Shown: positions 1-9,038 of the stretch, piece after piece | Numbering within the stretch: position 1 is the first letter of the stretch | Layout: each line of letters opens with the position of its first letter | DNA from: a virus | IMG/VR virus record: IMGVR_UViG_3300027903_000008 | Coordinates: 1-57,433 of that record | Direction: 5' to 3' (one strand) | Length of the DNA stretch: 57,433 nt | The notes under the pieces: model-generated | Told to the model about the DNA's origin: nothing | Databases searched by the model: none | The model's input: only the letters and a program-made list of their open reading frames with translations | Made by a program: the position numbers and the translations under genes

Positions 1-361
1 CCGATACGCTGATCGACGTAGTCGACTGCACGTAGCCAGTGCCCTGCGCCGTGATCGTGGTGCTGACTGGCAGGCCGTTCATATTGCAGATGCGGTAGTT
101 CGTACCGTCGCTGTTGACGATGAACTCTTTCAGCACACCACTGGTGACAGGGACCCACACCTGTCGAACGGGATCGAGACACTGTACGACCGTAGCGACC
201 TGCGTGGCGCAGATTGCCCACCATCCTGGCGGCAACATGAACCGCGCGCCCGCGGCCATGTAGATCTCGTTGCTCCACACCATCGCCGACACGCCGACGA
301 CGGTCGTAGGGAACGGGTTCTGCGGATACGGAAGGCCGATCCCGGGTCCTGCGAAAGCCAT
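1..361 (-). CDS. Structural protein, N-terminal 120 residues (cut by left edge)
   Basis: The start codon ATG at 361 overlaps the last base of the capsid stop codon (TAATG). The frame stays open to base 1, so only the N-terminal part is visible. It is rich in Gly, Pro, Thr and Val with no signal peptide. Lying directly downstream of the major capsid gene, it is probably a virion protein such as a head decoration or connector component. The family is not recognised. The frame does not continue into the right edge of the window. Confidence 0.7.
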   Translation of the reverse strand, partial: MAFAGPGIGLPYPQNPFPTTVVGVSAMVWSNEIYMAAGARFMLPPGWWAICATQVATVVQCLDPVRQVWVPVTSGVLKEFIVNSDGTNYRICNMNGLPVSTTITAQGTGYVQSTTSISVS

Positions 362-1389
362 TAGAATGCTCCTCCCGGCACGTTCGCGAAGATCGCCCCG
401 GTACTAGGCTTGCTCGTGATGATATTCTCACCGAGGACCATAACACCAACTTGTGCCAACTGTCCCAACGGTATGAGGCTATAGAAGCCACTGAAATCGA
501 ATTGAGCGTCCTCGCTGATGTACATGCTCGTATACTTGCTGTTCACCATGACTACGGTGCCCTTCGGACACCAATGATCGAGGTAGAAGGGGACGCCGTT
601 GATGTTGAGGTTGGGGAAACCGGAACGGACACCGGTATCCATCGTGTACCCGTTGCCAGGGCGGATAAACGTAGTCTCCGTTCCGATGAACTGGGCCTGC
701 AACGTGGCATAGTCGCTCGGGGACATGATGACGTAGTCGGGGCTCTCGCCTCCGGCCAAGTCAGTGACTTGAATAAGATAGCTCGCCCACGCGGCGCGGC
801 TATTGACGATAGGCACCGCTATTGTCGAAAGGAAGTAGTTACCTTGCCAGAACTGGTTGCCAGCCTGCAAGCGGTTGATGCCGCCATACGTGGCAACGTT
901 CGTACCGTTGTCGAAGGCCTCCAAGAACCCGGAGGGCATAAGCGGGTTGGCGCTATTGTTAGTAAACACCGCAGAGGCGAGCTGTTGGACGGTTGTTGCG
1001 TACACGTCATTCATGCGTACGTCGAGAATGGGAACGATCGCCTCTGTGCTCTGTAGAAGCGCCTCACCCAGTACCAACGGCACGGGCACCGTGAAGTACG
1101 CAGTGTTGAACTGCGCCGGCTGTACGCCTGGTATGACCTGCGGCTTGTTGAAGTTGCCGGCGTAACTGGTCCATGCACCTTGGACCATCGGCTGGCCCTG
1201 CACAGGGATGGTAATCTGGTTAAGACCACCCGCGCTACGCTGAGCGGATCCCATGAGCATGAACAGGGTAGGGCTCGCAAAGTAGATATTGCGTACCACC
1301 ACAGGGATGTACGCTCGCCGCGTCAATCCCACCAGTTCATTGAAAACTGAGCCTGCGCTCGGGACTACGCCCGTACCGGGAAGAGGCAC
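361..1389 (-). CDS. Major capsid protein (HK97-like fold)
   Basis: This 342-residue protein forms the icosahedral shell. The N-terminal third has a long arm-like segment followed by an aromatic and Pro-rich stretch. The central part carries SPSDYATLQ-type sequence, and the C-terminal part has the NGVPFYLD turn and a closing beta segment (MVLGENIITSKP) typical of phage capsid proteins that replace a processed HK97 coat. No N-terminal protease target is evident. It sits immediately downstream of a scaffold-like gene with a 14-base gap, the usual scaffold-coat order. The call rests on length, composition and context; the precise capsid subfamily is not assigned. Confidence 0.82.
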   Translation of the reverse strand: MPLPGTGVVPSAGSVFNELVGLTRRAYIPVVVRNIYFASPTLFMLMGSAQRSAGGLNQITIPVQGQPMVQGAWTSYAGNFNKPQVIPGVQPAQFNTAYFTVPVPLVLGEALLQSTEAIVPILDVRMNDVYATTVQQLASAVFTNNSANPLMPSGFLEAFDNGTNVATYGGINRLQAGNQFWQGNYFLSTIAVPIVNSRAAWASYLIQVTDLAGGESPDYVIMSPSDYATLQAQFIGTETTFIRPGNGYTMDTGVRSGFPNLNINGVPFYLDHWCPKGTVVMVNSKYTSMYISEDAQFDFSGFYSLIPLGQLAQVGVMVLGENIITSKPSTGAIFANVPGGAF

Positions 1390-1403
1390 TCTCTAAACTC
1401 CGT

Positions 1404-2024
1404 TTAGGTGGCCCAAGCCGCCAGATTGCCGTTCGCCTTGTCGGTGAAATACTTCCTCACCATATCACTCTTAAACTTCGCTGGGTTGTCCATGAGCATC
1501 TTATGGTCAGGAGCGTCGTCGCCTGGGTTGAACCAGTTGAGTTCGCGGCCGTCGTACGCATTGATGATGGGGGGAGTGACGGGCAGTGTGCTGCGAACAT
1601 ACGCGGCGGCTACGTCGTAGTCGCCAATGTTGCGCTCCTGCATGACGGCTTCGATCTTCTCAATGCCTTCGGTATCCCAACCGTCGGCCTTGAGTCGGCG
1701 GCGAGCGGCGGAGATAGTGTTCTTTGCCGCGCCTTCGCGGTCGCGCTCTGCACGCTCCGTCTCTTTCTTCTCCTGCTCCGCACGGTAGTCGTCGAACTGC
1801 TTCCGCACCGCTGCGATCTCGGAGAGGATCGGCTCGCTAGCGGCTTTCGCCGTGTCCAACTCAGGTATCGGTGCGTCGGGGAACTCCTCCCGCACCAACT
1901 CCAACGCCTTGAGCTTGTTCTTGCTGTTGAGGACCTTGCCCCATACCTTGCGATAGTTGTCGGCGTCGGCGTACTGCGCCTGTAGAGCTCGTAGCTGAGC
2001 GTCTTCGATCTCGACGAGAGGCAA
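1404..2024 (-). CDS. Scaffolding protein
   Basis: This 206-residue protein is highly charged and predicted mostly helical. A coiled-coil-like segment (about residues 65-105) is rich in Glu, Lys and Arg. There is a short conserved-looking C-terminal region containing FNPGDDAPDHK and a basic tail. The absence of cysteine and the position directly upstream of the coat gene match phage scaffolds, which guide procapsid assembly and then leave. It shows no protease motif, so it is unlikely to be a fused prohead protease. Confidence 0.72.
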   Translation of the reverse strand: MPLVEIEDAQLRALQAQYADADNYRKVWGKVLNSKNKLKALELVREEFPDAPIPELDTAKAASEPILSEIAAVRKQFDDYRAEQEKKETERAERDREGAAKNTISAARRRLKADGWDTEGIEKIEAVMQERNIGDYDVAAAYVRSTLPVTPPIINAYDGRELNWFNPGDDAPDHKMLMDNPAKFKSDMVRKYFTDKANGNLAAWAT

Positions 2025-2028
2025 AGGA

Positions 2029-2196
2029 CTAACGTCCTTTCTCTACGTGGCGGATCACAAGACTGTTCTTCGGTATCTTGGGCATGGCGCTCTTACGAGC
2101 ACCCATCTGTTGCTCATCAAAGGCTTGCGAGACGATGCGAGGATCGGACTTCGGCACAGTGCGTGTCGGCTCATGAAAGATGTCGGTCGCCATCAT
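2029..2196 (-). CDS. Small capsid-module protein, hypothetical
   Basis: A 55-residue basic protein starting at the MMATDIF double methionine. The longer open frame upstream overlaps the neighbouring gene and is unlikely to be used. It lies between the Pro/Gly-rich protein and the scaffold with gaps of 19 and 4 bases, inside the capsid operon. No motif is recognised. Confidence 0.55.
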   Translation of the reverse strand: MMATDIFHEPTRTVPKSDPRIVSQAFDEQQMGARKSAMPKIPKNSLVIRHVEKGR

Positions 2197-2215
2197 ACTA
2201 CTCCGAACTATGTTG

Positions 2216-2662
2216 TTATCCACTACTGGCGGCACCGCCGCCAGGCGGCGGACTTGGGCCTGGTGCTCCAGCACCGGGCGGCGCAGACCCACCACCACCC
2301 CGCATCGCCGCCAACTGTGCGAGCAGCGGCGACTCTTGCCGCTGCTGCATCATGTGCTGTTGCATTGCCGCGTTCTGCGCACCGGGGGCTACCGCTCCCG
2401 GAGGGACATGCTTCGCGATGGACTGTATTGCCTTCATGATCGCCTGCCCCTTCTCGGTCGCCGCGCCGGCAGGACCGAGAGTGGACAGGGACTTCGTAAG
2501 AATGTCGACCGCCGTCCGTATCATCGCATCCGCACCTGCCTCAGCTCCACGATTGGGAGTAGGCATAGTGACCGGGGAGGAACCGAATGGTGGCTGACCC
2601 GGTACTCCCGCACCACTTGACGGCGGTGCAGGACTCGTTGGCGATGTCGCGGGAGGCGGCAT
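2216..2662 (-). CDS. Pro/Gly/Ala-rich virion-associated protein, hypothetical
   Basis: This 148-residue protein has low-complexity Pro/Gly/Ala ends (about residues 1-40 and 120-148) and a helical middle (about 45-115) with a Gln/Met-rich run. Low-complexity proteins just upstream of scaffold genes are common in podoviruses; the function is unknown. A TGGCGGC/GCCGCCA hairpin (2227-2243) lies in its last codons. Confidence 0.6.
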   Translation of the reverse strand: MPPPATSPTSPAPPSSGAGVPGQPPFGSSPVTMPTPNRGAEAGADAMIRTAVDILTKSLSTLGPAGAATEKGQAIMKAIQSIAKHVPPGAVAPGAQNAAMQQHMMQQRQESPLLAQLAAMRGGGGSAPPGAGAPGPSPPPGGGAASSG

Positions 2663-2684
2663 TCACGTCATTCGTGGCTGGCGA

Positions 2685-2744
2685 CTAGCGCCGACCCCGA
2701 CGATGCCGACGACGCTCGCGCGCACCAGCTGGTAGGGTATCCAT
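2685..2744 (-). CDS. Possible 19-residue basic peptide
   Basis: A short ORF (ATG at 2744, TAG at 2687-2685) preceded by a good Shine-Dalgarno sequence (AGGAG in ACAGGAGAT, 7 bases upstream). The peptide is more than half Arg/His. It is the first translatable element of the leftward capsid transcript and could be a leader peptide. The ribosome site is the main support. Confidence 0.35.
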   Translation of the reverse strand: MDTLPAGARERRRHRRGRR

Positions 2745-2884
2745 GAGAGGATCTCCTGTAGAGTTACACATACTCTGCCGCAAGTTCCGAGGGTTCCTCG
2801 TTTTCCACCACCCGACCTTGCGGCCGGCGGGCTTGTACCCCGAGCTTGCTGCCTAGCCCTCCCAGCTTCGCCGCGCAGCGGCGC

Positions 2885-2913
2885 TTGACGCAAGACGCAA
2901 TGCTTGACATAAA
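2885..2913 (+). promoter_or_regulatory. Candidate sigma70 promoter for the plus-strand island
   Basis: TTGACG at 2885-2890 is followed after 17 bases by CATAAA at 2908-2913, giving a leader of about 30 bases before the first island gene. A second perfect TTGACA at 2904-2909 has no well-spaced -10 box. This is the only gap between the divergent capsid operon and the island. Confidence 0.4.
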
Positions 2914-2948
2914 GACCCGTGCGCCACCACCTATACCCATAGATCACC

Positions 2949-3137
2949 ATGCAAGATTGGCTAAACGCGAAACAGACTGCCGCCTTCCTTGGCATGACCG
3001 AACGATGGCTCACGAAGCGCCGTCTCATACGTAAGCCTCCTCCTTACCACCGCTTCGGCGGCAGCGTCCGCTACAACCGCGTCGAACTAGAGAAGTGGAT
3101 CGCCTCTACGAGTATGCAATTCAAACCAGACACATAG
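2949..3137 (+). CDS. Excisionase-like helix-turn-helix DNA-binding protein
   Basis: This 62-residue protein has the arrangement of the excisionase/MerR-like winged-helix family: an early helix-turn-helix (NAKQTAAFLGMTERWLTKRR, residues 5-24) followed by the FGGSVRYNRVELEKWI element that forms the wing and last helix. Such proteins act as directionality factors or small transcription regulators. No integrase is visible, so a regulator role is more likely. It is the first gene of the island and may control it. Confidence 0.75.
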   Translation: MQDWLNAKQTAAFLGMTERWLTKRRLIRKPPPYHRFGGSVRYNRVELEKWIASTSMQFKPDT

Positions 3138-3165
3138 CGACTACGTCGCTATAGAGGATGCTCCA

Positions 3166-3450
3166 ATGACACTCATAAGGCAACTGCGGCTAGATCAACT
3201 ACGATCTCGCTATCCACAGATAGAGAGGGGCATGCAGGACATGGCAGCAGGGATATGGACGGATATACCCGGCCATTGTGAATCATTCGCTTACGAGCTT
3301 GGTAGAATGCTTCATCCTGTCCGTCCCAACGGCGGCATCATCGCTCCAGGTTTGCTTCTTGTCACGCGGGACGTAGAACTCGCTATCCGAGAACTAGAAC
3401 AGGCGACATATGATGCCAAACAGATCGAACATGAAGAAGGTATTGTCTAG
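3166..3450 (+). CDS. Hypothetical protein
   Basis: A 94-residue, mainly helical protein of unrecognised family with no signal peptide or membrane segment. Its end overlaps the start of the KTSC gene, which suggests translational coupling within the island. Confidence 0.55.
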   Translation: MTLIRQLRLDQLRSRYPQIERGMQDMAAGIWTDIPGHCESFAYELGRMLHPVRPNGGIIAPGLLLVTRDVELAIRELEQATYDAKQIEHEEGIV

Positions 3451-3649
3451 TCACGTTTGGGAGGTCGGCTACGAACCTGCTTCGCAGGTTCTACACGTCC
3501 GCTACCAACCGACTCTACGAGTGCCGGAAGGCCGGCTCGTCGAGTATCACGGCGTGTCCGCTGAAGCGGCGAACACGGTCCTAACAGCTCCGAGCATCGG
3601 TAAAGCTCTACATGAGCACATACGCGGCAAACACGAAATGAGAGGATAA
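3431..3649 (+). CDS. KTSC-domain protein
   Basis: About 72 residues from the ATG at 3431; an upstream ATG at 3410 is also possible. It shows the KTSC pattern: a VWEVGYEPASQVLHVRY strand pair, a tyrosine-containing VEYHGVSAE turn and a closing A.SIGKALHEHIRG helix. The molecular role of KTSC domains is not established. A perfect hairpin GAACCTGC-TTC-GCAGGTTC (3473-3491) lies within the coding sequence. Confidence 0.7.
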   Translation: MKKVLSSHVWEVGYEPASQVLHVRYQPTLRVPEGRLVEYHGVSAEAANTVLTAPSIGKALHEHIRGKHEMRG

Positions 3650-3657
3650 TAGACGCT

Positions 3658-6426
3658 ATGACCCATATTCGCCTCAATATGATTGTCAAGAACGAAGCAG
3701 CTCGCATAGAGCGATGTCTACACTCTGTCCTTCCGCATATTTCTTCATGGGCGATCGTTGATACAGGATCAACAGATGGTACACAAGACATTGTGTTTCG
3801 CGTATTGCAGGATATACCAGGCGATATAAAGGACGAGCCATTTGAGAACTTCGAACAAGCACGTAACGCAGCTCTACAGTATGCACAGAGAACGATTAAT
3901 AACGGCCCAGTGTATCCGTCCGTATCCTCGTTGCCTCTCGACTATGAATACATACTATTCGTTGACGCTGACATGGAGATGATCGTAGATGATGACACTG
4001 TCTTCGACCACCTGATAGCGCCCGCGTATCGAATGTTACAGCGTGGTAACGATCTGTCGTACTGGAATACTCGCCTTCTACGAAAGGACCAGATGGCGAG
4101 ATATATAGGTGTGACGCACGAGTATCTTGATACGGGGACAGAGCCAACGAAGTTAGACGGGGCGTGGTTTCGGGACTATGCCGATGGCAGCAACCGGCAC
4201 AACAAGGCTGATCGCGACATCAAACTGTTGGAGGAGGATGTTAGAAAGAACCCGAAGAACGCTAGATCGTGGTTCTATCTTGCACAGAGCTACAAAGATG
4301 CCGGCAAGTTGGAGAGGGCCGCCGCAGCGTACAACACCCGCATAAACCTAGAAGGGTGGGAAGAGGAAGTATGGTATTCGAAGCTCGCACGGGCGAGATG
4401 CCGTCGCGACGCAGGCTACGAGACAGAGTTTCTCCGTGGAGCACTGGACGCATTTGGCGATAGGCCAGCCCGTGCCGAACCATTATACGATCTCGCTAAC
4501 TACTATCGCAACAAAGGCAAGAACGAGCTAGCGACAATGTTCGCCGAGCGGGGTCTCCACGTTGCGAAGCCGTCCGATCTACTCTTTGTGGAGGATGTTC
4601 CATATGATTACGGTCTACTTGAGGAGCTGAGTATTGCAGGGTACTACGTGCCGAAGGCACGCGAAGGCGCGCATGACGCTTGCGAGAAGCTCGCGCTGTC
4701 GCGCGACGTGCCGGCACATGTGCGCGACACGGCATGGTCCAACTTATTCTTCTACACGCGGCCACTACACGAGACGTGTCCATCTTTCGCTGTGCGAAAG
4801 ATAGACTTTGTGCCGCCGGACGGCTACCACCCCATGAATCCTAGCGTATGTCGCGCCGGCGAAAGCATGTGGTTAAACGTGCGATGCGTAAATTATGTCA
4901 TTGGACAGGACGGCCGATATAGCATGCCGCACGATGGCCCAGGCATAAAGACTAGAAACTTCCTCTTCACCCTCGACGACGACCTTAGAATAGACCAGGG
5001 CAAAGAAATTCTTCCTCCTGCCGACTTCCCCACCGAGTGGAGCGAAGTGATCGGCTTTGAGGATATGCGTCTATTCCATTACAACAACTTTGAGGATATA
5101 CGGCTCTCCGGACATGACGGGCATCTATGGTGTTCAGCGACGGTACGTCAACATAGCAAAGAGGGGTGGTGCGAAATTGCACTGGCGCGAATAAGTGACA
5201 TCACATTTAGGCTGCATAGCTGGCATACCATGCGTCCGGAAGGTGAGAAGCGCAATGAGAAGAATTGGATGCCAGTCTCCGACGGCACTGGACGATTTAT
5301 TTACTCGTGCGACCCGCTCCGAGTGGTAGACGTAACCGGTAAAACCGTAAGCGAGACCACACCACCAGTGGCCGCAGACCACTGGGGAGGTAGCTCGCAG
5401 GCTGTTGTCTTCGATGGTGGTTACCTCGCTCTAGTGCATGAACGGATAGCGAAGCCGGGCCTTGGTCAACGACAGTACCAACGCCGCTTCGTCTGGTTCG
5501 ACGGGGAGCTAGAGCTTCGCAAGATATCGCGGAGGTTCTACTTTGGAGATGGAGAGGGAGAGTTCGTCTGTGGCATGTGCGAACACCCAGATGGCGAGCG
5601 CCTTGTAGTGTCCTACGGAGTGTTGGATAGAGAGGCATGGCTTGCAACAGTCGACGTTGAGGAGGTGAGACTATCGCTGCGCGATGTGGTGCCTCCGGCG
5701 CCACCGCAGGACATGACGTCTCCAACGCCGAAGGATATCAGCGACTGGTTGTGGAGGAACACGAACGCAGCCCTGCAGTCCATTAACGATGTAGACCATG
5801 CTACTGCTTGGCTGCGGTCACAAGGCTGTTCGACCCACCCCGATCGATGGAAGGACTGGGATACGGTCGTCGCTATGCAGCATACTCTCATGACCGTTCC
5901 TAAAGATGGAGCTATACTGGACGCGGGAGCGGATCGAGTTTCGCAGTATCTCCCAAGCCTAGCGAAGCTAGGTTATACGAGCCTCACTGGTATCAACAAA
6001 ATCTGTGACCGTGCAGAAGGCATCAACGGTGTATGGTATGAGAGAGGGGATATAGAGAATACACACTTCCACGATGAATGCTTCGCATTTATAGCGTGTC
6101 TCTCAGTAGTAGAGCACGGCGTAGATATCGGAGCATTCCTGAAGGAAGCGGCCCGCCTATTGCGGAAAGGAGGACATCTCTTCATTTCGACGGACTATTG
6201 GTATAGGCCGCTACAGTGGGATAGAGTCCCGGCGATGACGATATTCACTGAGGAGGACATGAGAGTGTCTGTAGATATTGCCCGCACGGTTGGCCTACGG
6301 CCGACAGGCGCTATACCCATACAGTACACATGTAAGGATAAGGTGGTTCGCTGGGCAGGGATGGACTATACCTTCATCAACCTCCTCTTTGAGAAGGTCG
6401 ACAATTATCCCGTTGAGGAAGTCTGA
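3658..6426 (+). CDS. Multidomain glycosyltransferase / TPR / beta-propeller / methyltransferase
   Basis: A 922-residue fusion. Residues 1-190 look like a GT-A family 2 glycosyltransferase: MIVKNEA start, DTGSTDGT nucleotide-binding loop (35-42) and FVDADME (101-107) as the metal-binding DXD. Residues of roughly 195-330 resemble TPR helices (ARSWFYLAQSYKDAGKLERA). Roughly 380-690 looks like a five-bladed propeller of the GH130/GH43 type, with GFEDMRLF near the usual EDPR position. The last 180 residues resemble a class I SAM methyltransferase (ILDAGAD, later CLSVVEHGVD and LLRKGGHLFISTD). It could modify host surface glycans or decorate the virion. Domain identities are by motif only; the overall combination is unusual. 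Confidence 0.78.
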   Translation: MTHIRLNMIVKNEAARIERCLHSVLPHISSWAIVDTGSTDGTQDIVFRVLQDIPGDIKDEPFENFEQARNAALQYAQRTINNGPVYPSVSSLPLDYEYILFVDADMEMIVDDDTVFDHLIAPAYRMLQRGNDLSYWNTRLLRKDQMARYIGVTHEYLDTGTEPTKLDGAWFRDYADGSNRHNKADRDIKLLEEDVRKNPKNARSWFYLAQSYKDAGKLERAAAAYNTRINLEGWEEEVWYSKLARARCRRDAGYETEFLRGALDAFGDRPARAEPLYDLANYYRNKGKNELATMFAERGLHVAKPSDLLFVEDVPYDYGLLEELSIAGYYVPKAREGAHDACEKLALSRDVPAHVRDTAWSNLFFYTRPLHETCPSFAVRKIDFVPPDGYHPMNPSVCRAGESMWLNVRCVNYVIGQDGRYSMPHDGPGIKTRNFLFTLDDDLRIDQGKEILPPADFPTEWSEVIGFEDMRLFHYNNFEDIRLSGHDGHLWCSATVRQHSKEGWCEIALARISDITFRLHSWHTMRPEGEKRNEKNWMPVSDGTGRFIYSCDPLRVVDVTGKTVSETTPPVAADHWGGSSQAVVFDGGYLALVHERIAKPGLGQRQYQRRFVWFDGELELRKISRRFYFGDGEGEFVCGMCEHPDGERLVVSYGVLDREAWLATVDVEEVRLSLRDVVPPAPPQDMTSPTPKDISDWLWRNTNAALQSINDVDHATAWLRSQGCSTHPDRWKDWDTVVAMQHTLMTVPKDGAILDAGADRVSQYLPSLAKLGYTSLTGINKICDRAEGINGVWYERGDIENTHFHDECFAFIACLSVVEHGVDIGAFLKEAARLLRKGGHLFISTDYWYRPLQWDRVPAMTIFTEEDMRVSVDIARTVGLRPTGAIPIQYTCKDKVVRWAGMDYTFINLLFEKVDNYPVEEV

Positions 6427-6764
6427 TGAATCGTGATGATCTCGACGACCTGTTTAGCGAAGCGAGGCATGAGCGCAATCCGCCTATGATCTCGATCCGA
6501 GCTAATACGAAACCCTTCGATGAGGCTGTACTCGAAATAAAATCGCTCTCTAAGCGGCTCGATTATACTACCCGTAGACACATTTTTAAGCTGCTCTATA
6601 CTCTCCCGGAGAAACTTCTTGTCGATTTTGTGTGTTGTCCAACAGCTAACGCATACGAACAAACCATTGTCGCTCAACCATCTCAGAGATTTCTTAGTCT
6701 TTTAGAAGCACTTAAAGCGAGTAAGATCGATCTTGACCGCCTTGATTTCATCCTTAAGGCCTAG
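6426..6764 (+). CDS. Hypothetical protein
   Basis: A 112-residue protein whose ATG overlaps the glycosyltransferase stop codon (TGATG), so the two are co-translated. It is helical and charged, with a CC pair near residue 75 and no recognised motif. It could be a partner of the glycosyltransferase, judged only from coupling. Confidence 0.6.
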   Translation: MNRDDLDDLFSEARHERNPPMISIRANTKPFDEAVLEIKSLSKRLDYTTRRHIFKLLYTLPEKLLVDFVCCPTANAYEQTIVAQPSQRFLSLLEALKASKIDLDRLDFILKA

Positions 6765-7459
6765 TGATGCTCACAGTATGGAGGCACAACAATATGTCCC
6801 GCAAGTACCTACCTACATTCGCGGAACTGGTAGACCGGCTTAGTATCGTACAGTTGAAGGAGATATTTCTGCCGGAACGACGAGCAGAGTATCGTGACGA
6901 ACGCCGTCTGATAATGCACGATATTGACACAATAATCGACGAAGCTAAGTATCAGATCGGCTCGACAGCTATACACGCTATTATGATGTTAATGCTGACG
7001 AACAGGTATATTTGGGAGAACGAGAGCAAGGCGAGAGCCGGCGGAGATGAGCAAGACCGCCTGCTAAAGCTTACTCACAGCATCAACGGTGTACGAGCTA
7101 CCGCACGAAACGTATTAGCCAAAGAGATGGGTGAGAGAACCGATCTAAAGGTTGACTGCTTCGCGGCGGAACTGCTTACCGAGTATGGTAATTGGGATGT
7201 TTTCAGCAGTAGTAGTGAGCCAGAGCTAGCTAGCCTCAGCTTGCGCGAAAGATTTAAGGCTCAACACCCATACTGGCGTCAAGCGGGATTTACGGAGACT
7301 GAGATGGATCGATTGTTCGATAAATGCGTCAAAGATATCGAGGACCAGGTTAGTGTCTTCGCCCGCTCTGATGTGACAGTACCTTCATCCGTTCCTCTGG
7401 AGGGAGAGACGCAAGGAACTTCTGCTGCGCCGCCTGCCTCTCAACAAGGCGTTCCTTGA
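6764..7459 (+). CDS. Hypothetical protein, end of island
   Basis: About 231 residues. The GTG at 6764 overlaps the previous TAG and an ATG follows immediately. The protein is mostly helical, with a hydrophobic methionine-rich patch (IHAIMMLMLTNRY) and a low-complexity Ser/Pro/Gln tail. The last 110 bases overlap the 3' end of the convergent portal gene, so the tail may simply read into portal sequence after an insertion event. No family was recognised. Confidence 0.6.
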   Translation: MMLTVWRHNNMSRKYLPTFAELVDRLSIVQLKEIFLPERRAEYRDERRLIMHDIDTIIDEAKYQIGSTAIHAIMMLMLTNRYIWENESKARAGGDEQDRLLKLTHSINGVRATARNVLAKEMGERTDLKVDCFAAELLTEYGNWDVFSSSSEPELASLSLRERFKAQHPYWRQAGFTETEMDRLFDKCVKDIEDQVSVFARSDVTVPSSVPLEGETQGTSAAPPASQQGVP

Positions 7460-9038
7460 GCATATCTCGGTTTGGCACCTGCAACAGATCGATCAAGTCC
7501 TCTGGGCCGATCGCACCGGCTTTGAAGAGGAATGCGGCAGTATTGGCGTGGTCCTGTTCGTAAACGGGGCTGGCACTATGTCCATCCACCAAGACTCGCG
7601 TGTCGAGGGGCAACTGCGATAGGTAGAAGTCGGTGGCGCCTACAGTGTCACTAGCGTCGGTCCAGTGGGCACGGGCGTCCTTAGCGGCTGTAAGCCACAA
7701 AAACTTCTCGGCGAACTCCGTAAGCTGTCGCTCTATGCGTATAGCGCGGTCGCGTAGACGGGGACTGGCGGTGCGTACTAGGCCCTGGAAGTGTGTGCCG
7801 GCCCGTACGCCGGGCTCTCCCTTACCGCTAAGGACATTGTCGAAGCCGGCGATCTCGTCGAAGAAGCCAATGATAGCCTTCAGCTCATCGAATGCCTTCT
7901 CCGGCATAGGCGGCGTAAGATCTTCTACCTTCGCCCCAGGCGTTGCTTCTGCAATCCACCCATCATTCTTAAGCTGATCGTACTTCTCATCGGACATCCC
8001 GCTAAAGCCCAGGAACGCGCGAATGCGGTCGTACTGTAGAGACATGATCCGCTTAATGTCTTCGAGGCGATCGGACAGTAGAGCCTGTAGCTTTAGGAGA
8101 TCGACCAATTCGCTGCGACCCCAAGCGTAGTTGGACTGCGGGTTCGCACAGATCTTCACGTAAGGATGATCATGGGCAACGAACATGTTGCTCCGCAATG
8201 AACGAGGGGCGAGTAGGATATCCGGTTCGCACATCTGGATGGTAGTGTAGTCCTCAGTGTCGTCGTTGACGATGTACAGCTCGTGGATGGTTATGAGGCC
8301 GGCGGCAACGTCGGGTGAGAGCATAGCGCCATTCGCAAGCGAAGCTAGTTGCACAAAGCCACCGGCTCCGCCGGAGGGCTGGTCGGGGGTCCCCACAACA
8401 GGTGAGGTGCCACTGAGCAAGATCTGGTGTATGTAGCTATCACCCTCCTCTGTAGCGGATCGCCGTCGAGCGTAGGCGCTGGCACGCCTAAAGATTTCCT
8501 TCGCATCGCTCCGATGCGAGATACGACGCCACAATTCCTGTTCAGTAATATAGGCGGTTTCGCAGATAGCCTCTTGTTGGTCGAGCTCAGGCTCATCCTC
8601 ACGGTATAGTCCCATACTCCACGGCATCCGAACCTTCACGATCGGACCACTGTGAGCCCATACCAGCTTTAGAAAGCAACTGCCATGCGGCAGGCTCTCG
8701 AACACGGCCTGACCAAAGGCTATATCGAAGTCGCGGCGGATAAACTCGCGGGTGATATAGCGACCGGCGACTTGGCCGCGGCGAGTCCAGTCGGGACCGT
8801 AGTTGTTTTCGTACTCCACAAAGAAACGGAGGTCCGCCGGCGCGAAAAGGACGCTAGAAAGCTTGTCACAGTGAGGGAGGAGCTTATTGTAGATAGACTG
8901 CACACCGGTCCCACCGCCAGTGTAGAGCCAATTTTTCTGAGTTCGTGCTAATGCTGCACGAGCGCTCGCGCTGACGCGGCATTGATCAACCACGTCTTTA
9001 GTCCACTGCGGTAGCTCCTTGGTATCTGGCAATATCAT
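7350..9038 (-). CDS. Portal protein
   Basis: About 562 residues from the ATG at 9038, which overlaps the stop of the upstream gene (ATGA). The portal forms the dodecameric ring at one vertex through which DNA passes. Support is its size, the mix of an N-terminal helical stem region, a central WGRSELVDLLKLQALL segment followed by a long helix with a tyrosine, and a C-terminal helical part with FDEIAGFDNVLSGKGE and a glycine-rich turn, as in podovirus-type portals. It is the only protein in the window with this size and layout. It is separated from scaffold and coat by the plus-strand island. Confidence 0.78.
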   Translation of the reverse strand: MILPDTKELPQWTKDVVDQCRVSASARAALARTQKNWLYTGGGTGVQSIYNKLLPHCDKLSSVLFAPADLRFFVEYENNYGPDWTRRGQVAGRYITREFIRRDFDIAFGQAVFESLPHGSCFLKLVWAHSGPIVKVRMPWSMGLYREDEPELDQQEAICETAYITEQELWRRISHRSDAKEIFRRASAYARRRSATEEGDSYIHQILLSGTSPVVGTPDQPSGGAGGFVQLASLANGAMLSPDVAAGLITIHELYIVNDDTEDYTTIQMCEPDILLAPRSLRSNMFVAHDHPYVKICANPQSNYAWGRSELVDLLKLQALLSDRLEDIKRIMSLQYDRIRAFLGFSGMSDEKYDQLKNDGWIAEATPGAKVEDLTPPMPEKAFDELKAIIGFFDEIAGFDNVLSGKGEPGVRAGTHFQGLVRTASPRLRDRAIRIERQLTEFAEKFLWLTAAKDARAHWTDASDTVGATDFYLSQLPLDTRVLVDGHSASPVYEQDHANTAAFLFKAGAIGPEDLIDLLQVPNRDMLKERLVERQAAQQKFLASLPPEERMKVLSHQSGRRH

